The position numbers were made by a program, and so were the translations under genes. A stretch of DNA of 64,000 nt, from the NCBI RefSeq assembly GCF_030867145.1, contig NC_134440.1, forward strand, positions 8,928,001 to 8,992,000. The letters are read 5' to 3'. Origin of the DNA: Opisthocomus hoazin. Its lineage: Eukaryota > Chordata > Aves > Opisthocomiformes > Opisthocomidae. Within the stretch, counting starts at the first letter, position 1. The number at the start of each line of letters is the position of its first letter. Shown piece after piece: positions 37,501 to 49,537 of this stretch. The notes beneath the pieces are model-generated. The model made no database searches. It saw only the letters and a program-made list of their open reading frames with translations, and was not told the origin of the DNA.

Positions 37501-40500
37501 CCCTTGCTGTTCCTACTCCTGTAACTTGAGAAGCTGGGAGAGTTAGACAGGGGCTTCACCCACTGAGCACAGGAGCTATTGCCTGCTCTGCCTTTCCCCT
37601 TGTGTTTTTATGTGCTCTGAATTCTCTAGAGAAGACAACTGTTGCCTGTTCTATAGCAGGAGCCTTCCTATCTCACACTGCTGTGGATGCCAGAGCAGAC
37701 ATAGTAAAAAGAGAGCTAAATTCTATTAAAGTGAAAAATCTGATTCCAACTTTGGAAGAGGTTCCTCTATCCTGTGAGAGCAGCTGATAAGTGTTTCTAG
37801 CAGGATAGTAATCTCCTGTATTGTCATGTGGGGAGCTACCATGCACAGGATTTTACAGTACTAGAATTTTCTGGGTAGGAAATAAAATCTTGAATTGAAG
37901 AGGAGGCTGAAGGAAACTTGATCCCACTGCTAAGACTGCCTGTGTTCCAGGGCTTTTTGGTCTGGCAGTCAGAGTGAGACCCCATGACTGGTACCTCAAG
38001 GTTGCAGACCCATCAAGGGAAATGTAATTTTGACAGTGTGAGCCTCAGGAAAGAGAACAAATGAGTAAAGAATGAGGTAGTATCGTTCAAGCTGAGTCTC
38101 CAAGCAGCCTGCTGTCACTCAAAAGCAGGAATTTGAGGGGCAAGTCTATAGTTGAGTGGAAAGGTCAAACCACGCAACCGGCTGGTGCTTGAGTAGGAAT
38201 GTAAGACTGAAAGGAGCACTCGGGTCCCTGCATCCTGCTCCGTACGTGTGCAGTACGTGTCTTTACAGCAACAATCCAAGCCATGCTAACAGCACACTGT
38301 GGTGGGCTGACCCTGGCTGGCCGCCACGTGCCCGCCAAGCTGCTTGATCTCCCCCTCCTCAGCTGAGCAGAGGGGAGAGAATAGGATGAAAGGTTGGTGG
38401 GTCGAGCTAAGGACAGGGAGATCACTTACGAGTTACAATCACAGGCAAAAGAGACTTGTCTTGGGGAAATTAATTTATTGCAAATCAAATCAGCATAGGC
38501 TAGTGAGAAAGAAGAACAAATCTTAAAACACCTTCCTCCCATCCCTCTCTTCTTCACGGGCTCAGTTTCACTCCCGACTTGTCTACCTCCTCCCGAGCAG
38601 TGCAGGGGGACGGGGAATGGGGGCTGTAGCCAGTTCATCATGTGTTGTTGCTGATGCTCCTTCCTCCTCACGCTCTGCCCCTGCTCCAGCGTGGGGTCCC
38701 CTGCACAGGAGACAATTCTCCATGAACCTGTCCACCATGGGTCCTTTCCATGGGGTGCAGTCCTTCAAGAACGGACTGCTCCAGCGTGGGTCCTGCCAGA
38801 AGACCTGCTCCTGCGTGGGCAGCTCTCCACAGGGCCACAGATCCTGCCAGGAGCCTGCTCCGGCGCAGGCTCTCCATGGGGTGACAGCTTCCTTCGGGGC
38901 ACATCCGCCTGCTCCAGTGTGGGATCCTCCATGGCTGCAGGGGACAACCTGCATCGCCATGGTCTGCACCCTGGGCTGCAGGGGAAAGTCTGCTCTGGCA
39001 CCTGGAGCACCTCCTCCCCTCCTTCTGCACTCACTTCGGTGTCTGCAGAGTTGTTTCTCTCGCATATTCTCACTCCTCTCTCCCATCCACTGTTGCCCAG
39101 CAGTTTTTGCCCCTTCTTGAATACATGATCACAGGGACACTCACTAACACCGTTGCTGGTGGGCTCAGCTGTGGGCAGCAGCAGGTCCGTCTTGGAGCTG
39201 TCTCGAATTCGCTCTGTCGGGTGTGGGGTAGCTTCTGGCATCTTCTCACAGAAACCACCCCTGTAACCTCCCCATTGTCAAAACCTTGCTACATAAACCC
39301 AATGCACACGCTTTCCAGCATCTCTAGCAAACAGAAAAGAACAAAACCAGAGCTAGTAATGTCCCAGTGGCAAAGAGCAAGAAAGGCCAAGCACAAACTT
39401 GTGTGTTAGCAGGAACAAAGAATGTGTTAAATACAATTTCTACTAAACAGCCCATGCCCTGTGATACAGACAATGACAAAAGAAGTGCCAATTCTCCCAA
39501 ATAATCTTAACTTTGGGGAAAAAAAGAATCCCTTCCGATCCAGAGCTGCTGTCTGGATAACCTCCAGAGTGTGAGCAGCGCGTGCCAGCCTGGGAGATGT
39601 TAATATCCCCCCCGGTAGCATCCGTGCATCCAGCTGTGTGTCCTGTTGTGGACAGTCACTGGTGCTACAAAGGAAAACAAACTTAAGATCTACGAAGGCC
39701 ATAAATCAACATTTTGGAGAGAGAAAGCCCAAATAAATTGGGATTTGGGAGCACCATAGTGCCTGATGCTTTGGAAATGGTAGTTGCAAAGCCTCTTTAG
39801 TCATGGTATTTTTCTTTTATCAAATAGGTTCAGGTTTAAGGAGGCCATATAGTGCCACAACAGTGAAAAATTACTTGTTAAATAGCACATGTCTTGCTGA
39901 GTGGGTCGAAGCTTTTAGTATTCCAGCTGTAAAACCCCAGAAAAATTACTTGGAAGATTGCAGATTACTGTTCATACTGGGATTGCTCTTCCCCCCATTA
40001 GTTTGATTAAACTGAAAAGTCTGTCATAGAGTACAAGGCATCTGAAGCATCTCCTTGAATCCTAAAAGGGGAATGATTTCTTCAGCTACTGCTTACCTAT
40101 TTCACCATAGTGAGATGGTTTACACTGTTTTTAAAGCTCGATACTGACTGCTCAGGAGTCTGCACAGTGCTGAAGAAATCCTAAAAGTATCCAGGATTTT
40201 CCCAGTGGTTCCCTACATGTTCCACATTGTGCAGCAAAGTGGAATTTCCCTTGCTGTTTACTTTCACCTCGGTACAGATGATATTTTGTAAGTAACAATG
40301 TTGTTCAGTTGAAGTATTTCCCCCTGAAGCTACAAGAACCAGTTTGTTTGGTTGTCTGAGTTTCTTTTGCCTAGGAAGGAGTCTTCACTTCCAGCCGTTG
40401 TTCTGCTTTGTCTGATGGGTATTTCTCTGTCTCTCCCTCTCTCACAGCCTCTCCAGCCCTCCCTGTTCTGGTACTACCTGCTGGAGCTCTCCTTCTACTG

Positions 40501-43500
40501 GTCGCTGGTCTTCACCCTGCCCTTTGATGTGAAGAGGAAGGTGAGTGGCAGCCTCGGGGAAGAATCAAGCACAAACAGGACCCAAGCTGGAGGCTCATCT
40601 CCAGGAGCACGTGTAGTGCTAGGCTGAGCCTTTGGGAGATTCTGTCCTTGCTCATTCCCAGGAATTTCTGTTCCCAGTCACTGGCTTCCCTCCCCTCTGG
40701 GAAGTGGAGGACAGAAACCCTGACGTAGAAAGGTGCAAACTACTGCAGAGTTCTCAGTCGACTCTTAAAATCCAAACTTAAAAATTGCTCTTGTGGGACT
40801 CTTCGAGGCTGCACTGATCATAGAGGCAGGAAAAGAGATGATTCTTTGCCGGTTAAGCTGCGCGTGTTGTAGGTGCCATCGCCCCAGCAGACAGGGCACT
40901 GCGTGACTGCATTGGCACACGCGTGTGTTGAGGCTCCGAGTACACCCTGCGAAGTAAGGGGTGGTCGTGAGTTGCCATCAGCGAGCCCAGGGACGCGAGA
41001 TGGTTGTGCAAACAGGTAGGCGTGCCCAGGGACACGGAGCGGAGGTGGCTGTGGGCGCTGCTTCGTGACAGACAGGAAGCTCGCTTGAAGTGGAATTTGT
41101 ACTGAATCGTTGGCCTTTGTTCTTCCCTCTTCTGATTTGCACCATCATCGGACCATTACTGGTGGAGAGAGAGAGTGTTTTTTGTTGTGAGATCCTCAGT
41201 TTACACCATAAACTCCTAGTTGCTGGGTCTCTTGGTTGCCTACATTTCCAGAATGTGTTTGCTGGAAGAGTTATATGGGTAAGACCGTAAAGCAGGAGGC
41301 TTCTCAAGTCACTGAGTAGGGAGATTTCATTGCTACCTGCAGGACGCTTGCTTTAACCAGGGTAGAAGGTGCAGGATGTATTTTATTCTCTGCTGTCCCC
41401 TTTCACATCAGGACTTCAAGGAGCAGATAGTCCATCACGCTGCAACCATCTTCCTCATCAGTTTCTCATACTGCGCCAATTACATCCGCATTGGGACGCT
41501 GGTGCTGGTGATTCATGATGCTTCTGATTGCTTCCTAGAGGTGAGCTCCACAGCTTCCATGCCAGGCAAAGCCTAGTTAGCAACGGTGCTCTCCAGCCAA
41601 AGGGTGTCTTTTGATCTGGCACAGTATGGGCCAAGCATGATGGTATTTCACAGATAACTCAGTACGGATCTCCTGACCCAGCCTAGGTGCCCTGCAGAGA
41701 GTCGGGAAGCTGCAGGATGACCTGCACCGCATGCAGGTTCTGTCGTATCTGGTTCATGAGCCTCCTGGAGCATGTGCAGACGCACTGTCTTGGCCTGCTG
41801 TTTTATTGTTCTTTCTTCTTCCAGCCAACTAAGATACTCAATTACATGAAGTGGAAAAAAACTTGTGACAGCCTCTTTATGATCTTCTCAGCCGTGTTCC
41901 TCATCAGCCGCCTGGTCATTTTCCCCTACACGTGAGTCTGCTGCAGTCAAGGGCAGTGGAACAGCTGCCTTCTGAGGGACGGGATAATTCAGCTGGGTGC
42001 CAGATCTTTTGTTGCAGCCTTTTCCCTTCAGTGCTGGAGGATATGTCCCTGCCCTTTGCATGGGCTGCAGTGCCACGTGGCTGTTGCACCTGTCTTGGGG
42101 TAAGTCGGGTGGTCTGCCTGGAGGTTCCTAGAGTAGTCTTCAAGTCCTGAAGTATACTGTGGAGGAGGAGGCCTCGGCCTAAGGCTCTAGCCTGCTTATT
42201 TCTGGCGGGGATCCGAGATTTGGCTCACGTGTTATAAATTAGACAAAGGAGGTGACTGACCTGAAACTTCCTCTGTGACCAGAGCTTTCTGGAGCTTAAT
42301 TACAGCCCTACTAACAACATGCTTTCCCTCTACTGCAATTCCCTCTCTCTTGCAGAGTGCTCTATAACACCTACTATTACTCCATGGAGATATTCCAACC
42401 CTTCTTTGGATACTACTTCATGAATGCTCTCCTGATAATTCTGCAGCTGCTCCATGTCTTCTGGTCCTGCCTAATTATTCACATGGTCTACAAGTTCATC
42501 CTCCAGGGCACGGTATGGATCAGTTTGTGGTCCCCTGGACATCACATGGGGAGGGAGGGTCCGCCTAGACTGCTTGGGAGCACAGGGGTTCATCTGGGAT
42601 GGATTCCGACGTGCCCTAGTGAAATTATACATGTACATTCCTGAGGTGAGGTGAAAAGAACACTCATTAGGGAAAGTTGACCAAAAAAAAAGTAAAATTT
42701 TTATGAGTCACTACAATATTGGGTCCACTGCTGATGCTTGTATTCAAGAAAAATGTGGATTGGATTCCAGGGGAGGTTTCAGCGAGCAAAGCCAGTGACA
42801 GCTGAGTAAGGATCCCAGCACTTGGTCCGGTATGATTTGCGTTTGTAACAAAACTAAGAAATCAAGGCAGGGAAACATGTCGTGACTGGTGAGGCCAGTG
42901 CAAATGTGCCTCTCTTATAGTACAGGATTTTCAATTACAGTGTTGATGAGATCATGGAGTCACAGAATGGCTGAGGTTGGGAGGTACCTCTGGAACTTTC
43001 GTCCATATTCCCTGGCTCAAGCAAGGTCATCTAGAGTAGGTTGCCTAGGACCATCTCCAGAAAGCTTTTGGATATCTCCAAGGACGGAGACTCCACAGCC
43101 TCTCTGGGCACCCTGTGCCAGTGCTCGGTCACCCTCTCAGTAAAAAAGTGTTTCCTTGTGCTCAGAGGAATCCCCGGTGTTGCGGCTTGTGCCTGTTGCC
43201 CCTTGTCCTGTCACTGGGCACTACTGAGAAGAGCCTGGCTCCGTCTTCTTTACCTCTTCCCTTCAGGTCTTAGTATACATTGATAATGTTCCCCTGAGCC
43301 TTCCCTTTTCCATGCTGGACAGTCCCAGCTCTCTCAGCCTTTGCTAATGTGTGAGGTGCTCCAATGCCTTCATCATCTTTGCAGTCCTGTGCTGGACCTT
43401 CCAGTGTGTCCATGTCTGTCTTGTACCAAGGAGCCCAGAGCTGGACACAGCCCTCCAGCTGTCGCCTCACCAGCGCTGAGCAGCAGGGAAGGATCCCCTC

Positions 43501-46315
43501 CCTCGACCTGCTGGCAACGCTCCTCTGATGCAGGCCAGGAAGGGCAAGGGGACATTGCTGGCTCTTGTTCAGCTTGGTGTCTGCCAGGCCCTCCAGGTTC
43601 TTCTTGGAAAAGCTGGTCAGCCCCCAGCACGTACCAGTGCCTGGGGTTGTTCCCCCACAGGTGCAGGACTTGACGCTTCACCTTATTGAACTTCATGAGG
43701 TTCCTGCCAGCCCAATTCTCCAGCCTGCTGGGGTCCCTCGGGACGGCAGCGTGATGCTCTGGAATATCAGCCGCTCCTCCCTGGTTTGTGTCTTCAGCAA
43801 ACTTGCTTAGGGTACTCTGCCCCATCGTCCAGATAATGAATACACGTTTCTATGGATTGCCTGACAGTGCTGTAGATGTCTACAGAGTAGGTATTTCTGT
43901 CTGAACTGTTGGGACTCTTCGTAGCAGTAAACAGACGTGCCCAAAGCGTAATCCCTTCAAGACTGCACCCAGGTAGTGCCGTTCATCTGTGTCAGTCACA
44001 GAGCAACCCTGGCTGAACGTCTGAGATGCAGCTGTATAAACTGCAGTGAAATGCTTCCCGCTCCTTCTGACCGTATCCTGCTGTGAGACCAAACCGCTGC
44101 TCAGCATGAAATTCTTCCCAAAATGAGAGGCCTGGCCTAATGGCATGAGGTCGGTCACATGCTGAGGACACAGTCCAGGAGTAACACGTCAGTGCCCTGT
44201 GGGAGCTGGCCTCATAGCCCACGTTGTTTTATTAGTATCCCGCTGGGGAGTTCTGTCGTATGGGAACTGAGAACAAGCGTTAAAGGCTCATCTTCATCTG
44301 TCCCCATTTTCTTTATCTGCCTTCCCTTAAGGCAGCAAAGAGCAAATTGCTTGCAAATTAGGAAGCAGAATCTTCACGGGGCAGAAAATGAAGACACAAC
44401 TGGAGACGCCCTTTTATTGTTTTCCTAATTCCAGTGTGGGCTGAATTACCGTGGCAGTTATTACCGTGTAAGATGATGAGGTAATAAATAGCCTTATTAG
44501 AAAGAAATGAAGCATCAGGGAGAAAAATACTGAAGCATATCCAGAATTTTTCCTATTGTATCTAAAAATCATTTGCCACATTTGATGCAAAAAAGACATT
44601 TGAGAGCTTTCCGTATTGAGCAGTGAATAGCAAATAAAAATCGTCCTACACACATCTGTTTCAATGAGGATATTTTGTACCCCAAAGCAGTGTCAGCAAG
44701 AATGCAGGGCATCCTCCCCTTTTTGAGAGCTGTGGAATTCTCACTCCAGTCAGAAGCTCACGTTCTTCTCATGGGCCTCTCTGATCTCCATGATTTTCCT
44801 CTCTGGCTACAGGATTATCTGCACCGTCTTCTCCCATGATGTCCCCTAATCCCCAGTAATCAGGACTCAGCCTAGATCCTGAAGTACGAGTTTCATTCCC
44901 TCGTACAGGCAACCTGAGACACATTGCTGGAATTCATGCAGCTGTTCCTTTGTGAATCTTGCTAGGTTTAAGGCCCCAGCTGCATTCAGTGGCCAGGAAT
45001 GGATAAACTTACCAATACTGATTGCTGTTTGCCCTTATGCTGCAGGCCAGGCCTCCTGCATAGCTCCTGATCTGCCCATTCCAGAATGACACGAGGTCCA
45101 GGTTGTTCACAGAAGATAACTTTTCCTACCCATATTGTTCTTGGAGGCAGTTTGAATTCGGTCCAAGTTTAGATTCGTACAAATCCTGTCTGCGTTTGGG
45201 TGTAGGGATCTCTAGAAGACCATCAGACCAAATATCTTAATACGATCCCAGAGATTTTCCCAGCAGGACAGACAGAGTAAGTAGAGACTGCAGGTGTCCG
45301 TGCAGCTCCTGGCACACCCTGGAGTAGTTTCCAAGGCTCAGGTCACAGGAGGGCTTTGCTGCTTTCCCGCAGAGCAGTCTTTCCAAGGAGGAGTGTGACA
45401 GCATGAATGTGTCCCCAGTTTTGGCATCTTGTATTGCAAAGCAGAAACAGCCTGGGAAGCCAGCAAGAACAAGGCTGCTTTTTCTAAACTCATTTTGTCG
45501 TGTTGTTTCTTCCTTTTAAGGCAATGAATTAAATATTTACAAAAGTGGATTACAGATCTCTCAGTCAAGCAGCAAGAGGAAAAACCTGAAGATAAAACTG
45601 AATGTGATCAGAGTTGAGTGGCTTTGTGCTGAGCTCTTGGTTGGTTTGGAAGCATCTGCTTCCAGACAGGCCAAAGCAGCGTGCTCAGCCTGCAGCCACC
45701 CAGGCCAGGTCTGGTCAGCACCTATCTCCTTGCCCCTTTGGAAAATGTAAAATAGCTTGATTCACTGCCTCCCCCATCCTTCTTCCACATGCTGATGCCC
45801 AAAGCAGCCGTGTGGATCTCCTTAGTCTTTACGTGGTTGTCCTCAGTCCTGGGCATCTGTGGTTTGGTACAGCTTCTCAGCTTGCGCAGTAATTCCTTGA
45901 TGTTTATCAGGATCCCAGCTAGGGTTCCACTGAGACCGACATCAGAGAGATGGGGAGAATCTGTTTCCAAAGGTGATGTAAAAGCTGAAAGGACCTGGTA
46001 GAACTGTTTGCCAAAGGCAAGTGGCTGAAGTAGCAGATGGATGTTTAGCCTGTGGCTCAGCTAGCACTGCTGCTTCTGCAGGTTGCTGTGTTTGTATTGC
46101 TTCTCATTTACATTTTTCTGTAGATGGAAAAGGATATGAGAAGTGACACGGAAGAAAGTGACAAGGATGAAGAAAGAGAAAAGATTTGGGAGAAGGAGAA
46201 AAACGGGATCACGTGTTTCAGCAACGTCACGAGCAACAATTATATCCAGAGGAATGGGTCTGAGTCACTGAACAACCGAGCCCATCTCGCCAATGGCCAT
46301 GTCAAGGAAAGATAG
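19559..46315 (+). CDS. CERS4: Ceramide synthase 4, ten coding exons
   Basis: ER membrane enzyme that N-acylates sphingoid bases with fatty acyl-CoA to make (dihydro)ceramide. The mammalian family member prefers C18-C20 acyl-CoA. Coding exons: 19559-19731, 27783-27900, 30511-30629, 34189-34246, 36713-36763, 40448-40540, 41412-41540, 41825-41931, 42356-42512 and 46124-46315. All junctions are GT-AG and the phases fit, giving 398 residues (human 394). A first membrane segment lies at about residues 39-55, then a homeobox-like region with ERWFRCRRN (115-123), then the TLC/Lag1 domain from about 138 to 330. The catalytic HH pair is at 212-213 and HDASD at 239-243. The acidic tail [13 protein letters not shown] (336 onward) matches CERS4 rather than CERS2 or CERS3 and has CK2-type serines. 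The N-terminal FWLPPGITW also matches CERS4. The start codon lies one base into its exon, so 5' UTR exons must lie upstream. Confidence 0.96.
19732..21299. other. CERS4 intron 1, first part
   Basis: Between coding exon 1 and a CR1 copy. No further exon or RNA gene was recognised. Confidence 0.4.
21300..21603 (+). repeat. CR1 LINE 3' end in CERS4 intron 1
   Basis: Shows the CR1 tail (GGACAAGAGGCGATGGGCAC, then a Trp/Pro-poor 'catctgaacataagaaatcac' variant) and ends ATTCTGTGCTTCTGTGA at 21587-21603. The sequence is a distinct subfamily, and older than the antisense copies nearby. Confidence 0.88.
21604..25341. other. CERS4 intron 1, middle part
   Basis: No recognised repeat or exon. The most notable object is a 263-codon minus-strand frame at 22476-23267, which has no identifiable domain and a Ser/Pro-rich composition. 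It is treated as non-coding here. Confidence 0.4.
25342..25953 (-). repeat. CR1 LINE 3' region, antisense, in CERS4 intron 1
   Basis: Reversed octamer end at 25342-25362 (AGAATCACTGAATCACAGAA). It continues with little visible change through the same segment as the 16919 copy and extends slightly farther (to about GGGAGACCATTGG). Same young subfamily as the copies at 15715, 16919 and 49865. Confidence 0.94.
25954..27782. other. CERS4 intron 1, last part
   Basis: Unique-looking sequence up to the acceptor CTTTTCTCTTGCAG before coding exon 2. No other feature is supported. Confidence 0.4.
28240..28476 (+). repeat. CR1 LINE 3' end in CERS4 intron 2
   Basis: Diverged CR1 tail ('ggtgcccagagaggtggtggagtctctgtccttggagata' pattern) ending in ATTCTGGGG TTCTGTGATG at 28460-28478. 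An older copy. Confidence 0.85.
28477..30510. other. Rest of CERS4 intron 2
   Basis: No exon, RNA gene or repeat recognised. It ends with the acceptor CCTTGCCTGTTTTCCAG before coding exon 3. Confidence 0.4.
30704..32340 (+). repeat. 41-bp minisatellite, about 40 units, in CERS4 intron 3
   Basis: The unit reads CTGCCTGCCCTCCATCCC[T/C] + ACGCAGGAGCATCCCC[A/G]CTCC[A/T], about 41 bp. The array starts 75 bp after the donor of coding exon 3. Units differ at only a few positions (CCCTACG/CCCCACG, CACTCC/CGCTCC, CCAC/CTC). Three units carry a one-base-longer CGCAGAGAGC variant, at 31711, 31999 and 32287, exactly 288 bp apart. No unit contains a stop in any frame of either strand, and 41 is not a multiple of three, so very long artefactual open frames run through it. 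Confidence 0.97.
32341..34188. other. Rest of CERS4 intron 3
   Basis: No recognised gene or repeat. The A-rich run at 33200-33214 and the C-run at 33427-33436 are simple sequence. It ends in TTGTTTGTTTGTAG before coding exon 4. Confidence 0.4.
34247..36712. other. CERS4 intron 4
   Basis: No exon, RNA gene or known repeat was recognised. Confidence 0.4.
36764..38297. other. CERS4 intron 5, part before the LTR
   Basis: A/T-moderate sequence without a recognised gene. Last bases before the LTR are GCACAC, which recurs on its far side. Confidence 0.4.
38298..39303 (-). mobile_element. Solo-LTR-like avian retroviral fossil
   Basis: About 1.0 kb starts TGTGGTGGGCTGACCC and is bracketed by GCACAC direct repeats (38292-38297 and 39304-39309). 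A 6-bp duplication is the size usual for ERVK/beta-like integrases. The AATAAATTAA polyadenylation-type block lies on the minus strand, so the LTR points against CERS4. The middle is a run of related CTGCTCCAGCGTGGG-type segments. It matches an LTR type I recall as common in birds. No internal viral genes lie beside it, so it looks like a solo LTR left by recombination. It sits in CERS4 intron 5. Moderate age is inferred from the still exact flanking repeat. Confidence 0.85.
39310..40447. other. CERS4 intron 5, part after the LTR
   Basis: No recognised feature. It ends in a CT-rich acceptor (CTCTCCCTCTCTCACAG) before coding exon 6. Confidence 0.4.
40541..42355. other. CERS4 introns 6 to 8 around coding exons 7 and 8
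   Basis: These introns are compact (40541-41411, 41541-41824 and 41932-42355) and have no recognised repeats or RNA genes. Confidence 0.4.
42951..43825 (-). repeat. CR1 LINE fragment, antisense, in CERS4 intron 9
   Basis: Runs from a reversed octamer end (ATCATGGAGTCACAGAATGG) through tail and thumb to the RT box, read on the minus strand as [20 protein letters not shown]. It is one of the longest CR1 pieces here and clearly diverged. Confidence 0.92.
43826..46123. other. Rest of CERS4 intron 9
   Basis: No exon or RNA gene recognised. The stretch 44700-45300 is moderately repetitive in feel but I cannot name a family. It ends in ATTTTTCTGTAG before the last coding exon. Confidence 0.4.
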
Positions 46316-46604
46316 CTGCTGTCCACGTGCTCCTGACCTGGTCTTGGATGAATCCAGTCCACCGTCTGTAGAAACAATTTTGCTCATTGTGTAGATAAAA
46401 TGGAGTGCGATTGCATTATCGTAGCTGAATTCCTGCTTCCCCTAAATGGAAGTGTTTGTAATTAGTGATATTGGAAGGAAGTTTTTGGTCTTTCTTCAAG
46501 AAAAGCTTAATATAGGTTGTAGTCTTGAAGCAGGTAGAAAGGGATCAAAGTGGTTTGACGTGTATTAGACTATACCATAGCTGTTAAATGTGTTAATCTT
46601 GAAA

Positions 46605-46610
46605 AATAAA
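46605..46610 (+). terminator. CERS4: CERS4 polyadenylation signal
   Basis: AATAAA lies 290 bases after the CERS4 stop codon and is followed by A-rich sequence. It is the first canonical signal in the 3' UTR. Farther signals may also be used. Confidence 0.7.
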
Positions 46611-48838
46611 AAACAAAGAAGTGGATGAAATCTGGCAATGTCAAGTCTTAACCACCTAATGCTGTATGGTGGGGGTCTGTTGAGCCTTGATCAGCCTCTG
46701 GAGGCCCTGCCCCATTGCTATTAGTGATTACCGCTAACAAGCAAGTGTGAGACCCTCAGTCTCAATTCGAGGACACCTCTTTTGAGGAGAGAGGTGCCCC
46801 ATACACACTCAGAAAATCAAAGCTGAGCAGAGTGGAATGAAAGCTTTGGAAAGACGTCAGAGAACACATTTTCTTCTCAAAGGAAATGCTGCCATGTGCC
46901 TGATGACCAGTTCTGCAGTGGTACGGATGTCAGTCCCTTCTGTTGTGAGCGTTATTGTCCCACAAGTGGGAACTCCAAAGCCTGGACTGGAGAGAGTACC
47001 CACTCAAATCCTAGTTGGAAGAGCTGGAAAATCCAGGCAGCTGTGTCTCACCTGTCAGGTGATCCTTGACACCTGTCTTGGAAGGAAATGCAGTCAGAAG
47101 AAGGGAGAGATTAGATAATCTGGAAGGTGACACTGATTAAGTGCTCATGATTTCACCCAGTGTGATCGGCACAGTGGGATATGTTTACAGAGTCAGCTTG
47201 TGGCAAGAAGGGAGCACATTTCCCCTGTCGTCAGAGAAAAAAGGATCTAGAGAAGATCTGCTGAACCTTATGGGACCATGCTTTAACGTGGCCTTCTAAC
47301 TCTGGGGCCTTTGCCTAGATATGTCAGGAATAGCAAGTTTAAAGCAGTAGTCCATGAAGTCATGATGCAGTTCTGATTCAGTTTGTTTAGATCTAGTCCT
47401 ATATCTTACATCCTCTGTAGTCTTAGACTTCGGATTCGCTAATCCCTTGTAAGAGTTAAATTAGTATGACACGAATATCTGTTTTATAGATCTATGAAAC
47501 CAAAGTACTAACAGATTCACTGTAATGAGCGCAGGGACTGAAGACTGCCAAGGCCATGGAGACACTTCCCAATAAGGGCCAGTGCGAACTGGGGGAGACA
47601 TGGACCAAGGGAGTGCCTGATTTGCGGAGGTGGTGCTCAGGTTTAAAATTAAAAGGCAAGTGACAGCATAGAAGGACAAGAGGGTTTTCAGCAATCCACT
47701 CAGTTCACCTGAGATGTGACTGAGAGCGCTCGGATCTGAGCTTGTATGTGCTCGTCTTAGGTTTCAGTCAAAATACATTGGATTATTTCAGAGGGGAAGA
47801 AGTGGTTCCAGCACTGGTGATTCCAGGGCAGTAACGTGCTCTGGGAGGAGAGCATCTGTTCCTACATTGTCACTTAAATTCGTATTTGCTGAAGATAGTT
47901 TGTCTCTAAAGGCTTCAGCTAATTTCAAGTTTGAAGTACGTGTTCTGTATACTGTCATGTTCCTTTAAGCTGAGTCTGCAACCTCGCCGCTCCTCTGCAG
48001 GTGATGTGTTCGGGAGGGATGGTTATCTGTCATTTTGTACTACTGAATTAAAAGTTCTTTATAAATTACTCTTGGAAAGTTTGATTGTCTGGGCTCTTTT
48101 CTACTTCTTTAACTAGCAGGAGGTAACCTGGCTACTGCGCTTTATAGCTGGGCGTGGGATGAGGGATACGCATGGGTGCCGCTGCCAAGGGCGGTAAACA
48201 TGGAGCACACAGGGAGAGGATGTCGCATACCCAGGACACGCACCCATACTGGGCCGTGCCGGTAAAGAACTGCAGCTGCCCGATTTGTCTCCTGCCAGGT
48301 AAAGCTGCCTTTCGCCGTGGAACAAGGGACGCGTTGGGGCACCCCTACACTAGACCAAGGGGCAGCTGAGGTTGCTTGGTACTGCCAGGGCAGTGGCAAG
48401 TGCGAGGCTGCGGCACTGGGGAGATGCTTTGGACTTGAGAGGACAGGATGAGAGAACAGGATGTCTGTTCTTCTTTTTCATGAGGTTTTAGAAGGCTGGG
48501 AAAGATCCCTGTTGTAAAGTCGCAACACCTCTCCCCTGAGGAGCAGAATGCTTCCCAGAGACTGCACAGTGCACTGTGGAGCCAGCGCAGACTTGTGCTG
48601 ATGCCTGCTGAATTTTATCCTCAGGGCTTTGCTGTCCCCCTGAAGATGAGAGAAGTTCATTAGGAGGCAAAGCTGGTTCTTGTGAAAGGATACATCAAGG
48701 CTTTGGGAGAGCTATTGGACTTGATTAAGAACTACTGAGTGCTGCTGTTCGCTGAGGAGCTGGGCACGATGGTGATGAGGCACTGGGGCAGATCAACTGC
48801 CAGATTTGTTTTCTTGCCATCAACTTGCTAAGGCTCAG
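46611..48838. other. Intergenic sequence between CERS4 and the kelch gene, first part
   Basis: No gene recognised; it may include extended CERS4 3' UTR. Confidence 0.4.
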
Positions 48839-49537
48839 AGAATCATAGAATCAGAGGTTGGAAAACACCTCTAAGATCATGAGGTCCAACTGTCAATTCA
48901 ACACCACCATGCCTGCTAAACCACATGTTTTAAATACCTCCAAGGATGGTGATTCCACCACTTCCCTGGGCAGCCTCTTCCAATGCTGGATAACCCTTTC
49001 TGTGAAGAAATTTTCCCTGATATCCAATCTAAACCTCCCCTGGCGCAGCTTGAGGCCATTGCCTCTTGTCCTGTCACTTGGTGCTTGGGAAAAGAGACCG
49101 ATACCCACCTCACTACAGCCTCCCTTCAGGTCTCCCCTCAGCCTCCTCCAGCCTGAGCAGCCCCAGCTCCCTCAGCCGCTCCCCATCAGACTGGTTCTCC
49201 AGCCCCCTCCCCAGCCTCGCTGCCCTTCTCTGGACACGCTCCAGCCCCTCCATGTCCTGCTTGTGGTGAGGGGCCCAAAGCTGAGCACAGGACCCGAGGT
49301 GCGAGCGCTCAGACCCGAAGCCCGGCGAGGACCCAACCCGGCTCTTCAGGGCGGGTCGCTCTCGCTGCCCCCCCCGCGCCTCACCAGTGTCCAGCACAGG
49401 GGCACGATCCCTGCCCTGGTCCTGCTGGCCACCCCATCCCTGATCCAAGCCAGGATCTTCTTGGCCACCCGGGCACACTGCTGGCTCATGGGCAGCCGGC
49501 TCTCAACCAGCACCCCCAGGTGCTTTTCCACAGGGCA
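48839..49537 (-). repeat. CR1 LINE fragment, antisense
   Basis: Starts with the reversed terminus GAATCATAGAATC and 'ggttggaaaacacctctaagatcat', and runs to 'caaccagcacccccaggtgc', the middle of CR1 ORF2. It is of the same subfamily type as the copy at 62319-62912. Confidence 0.93.

Noticed and set aside
38583-39241. Overlapping frames of 145-167 codons on both strands
   Set aside because: They fall wholly inside the LTR-like fossil and follow its internal tandem segments.
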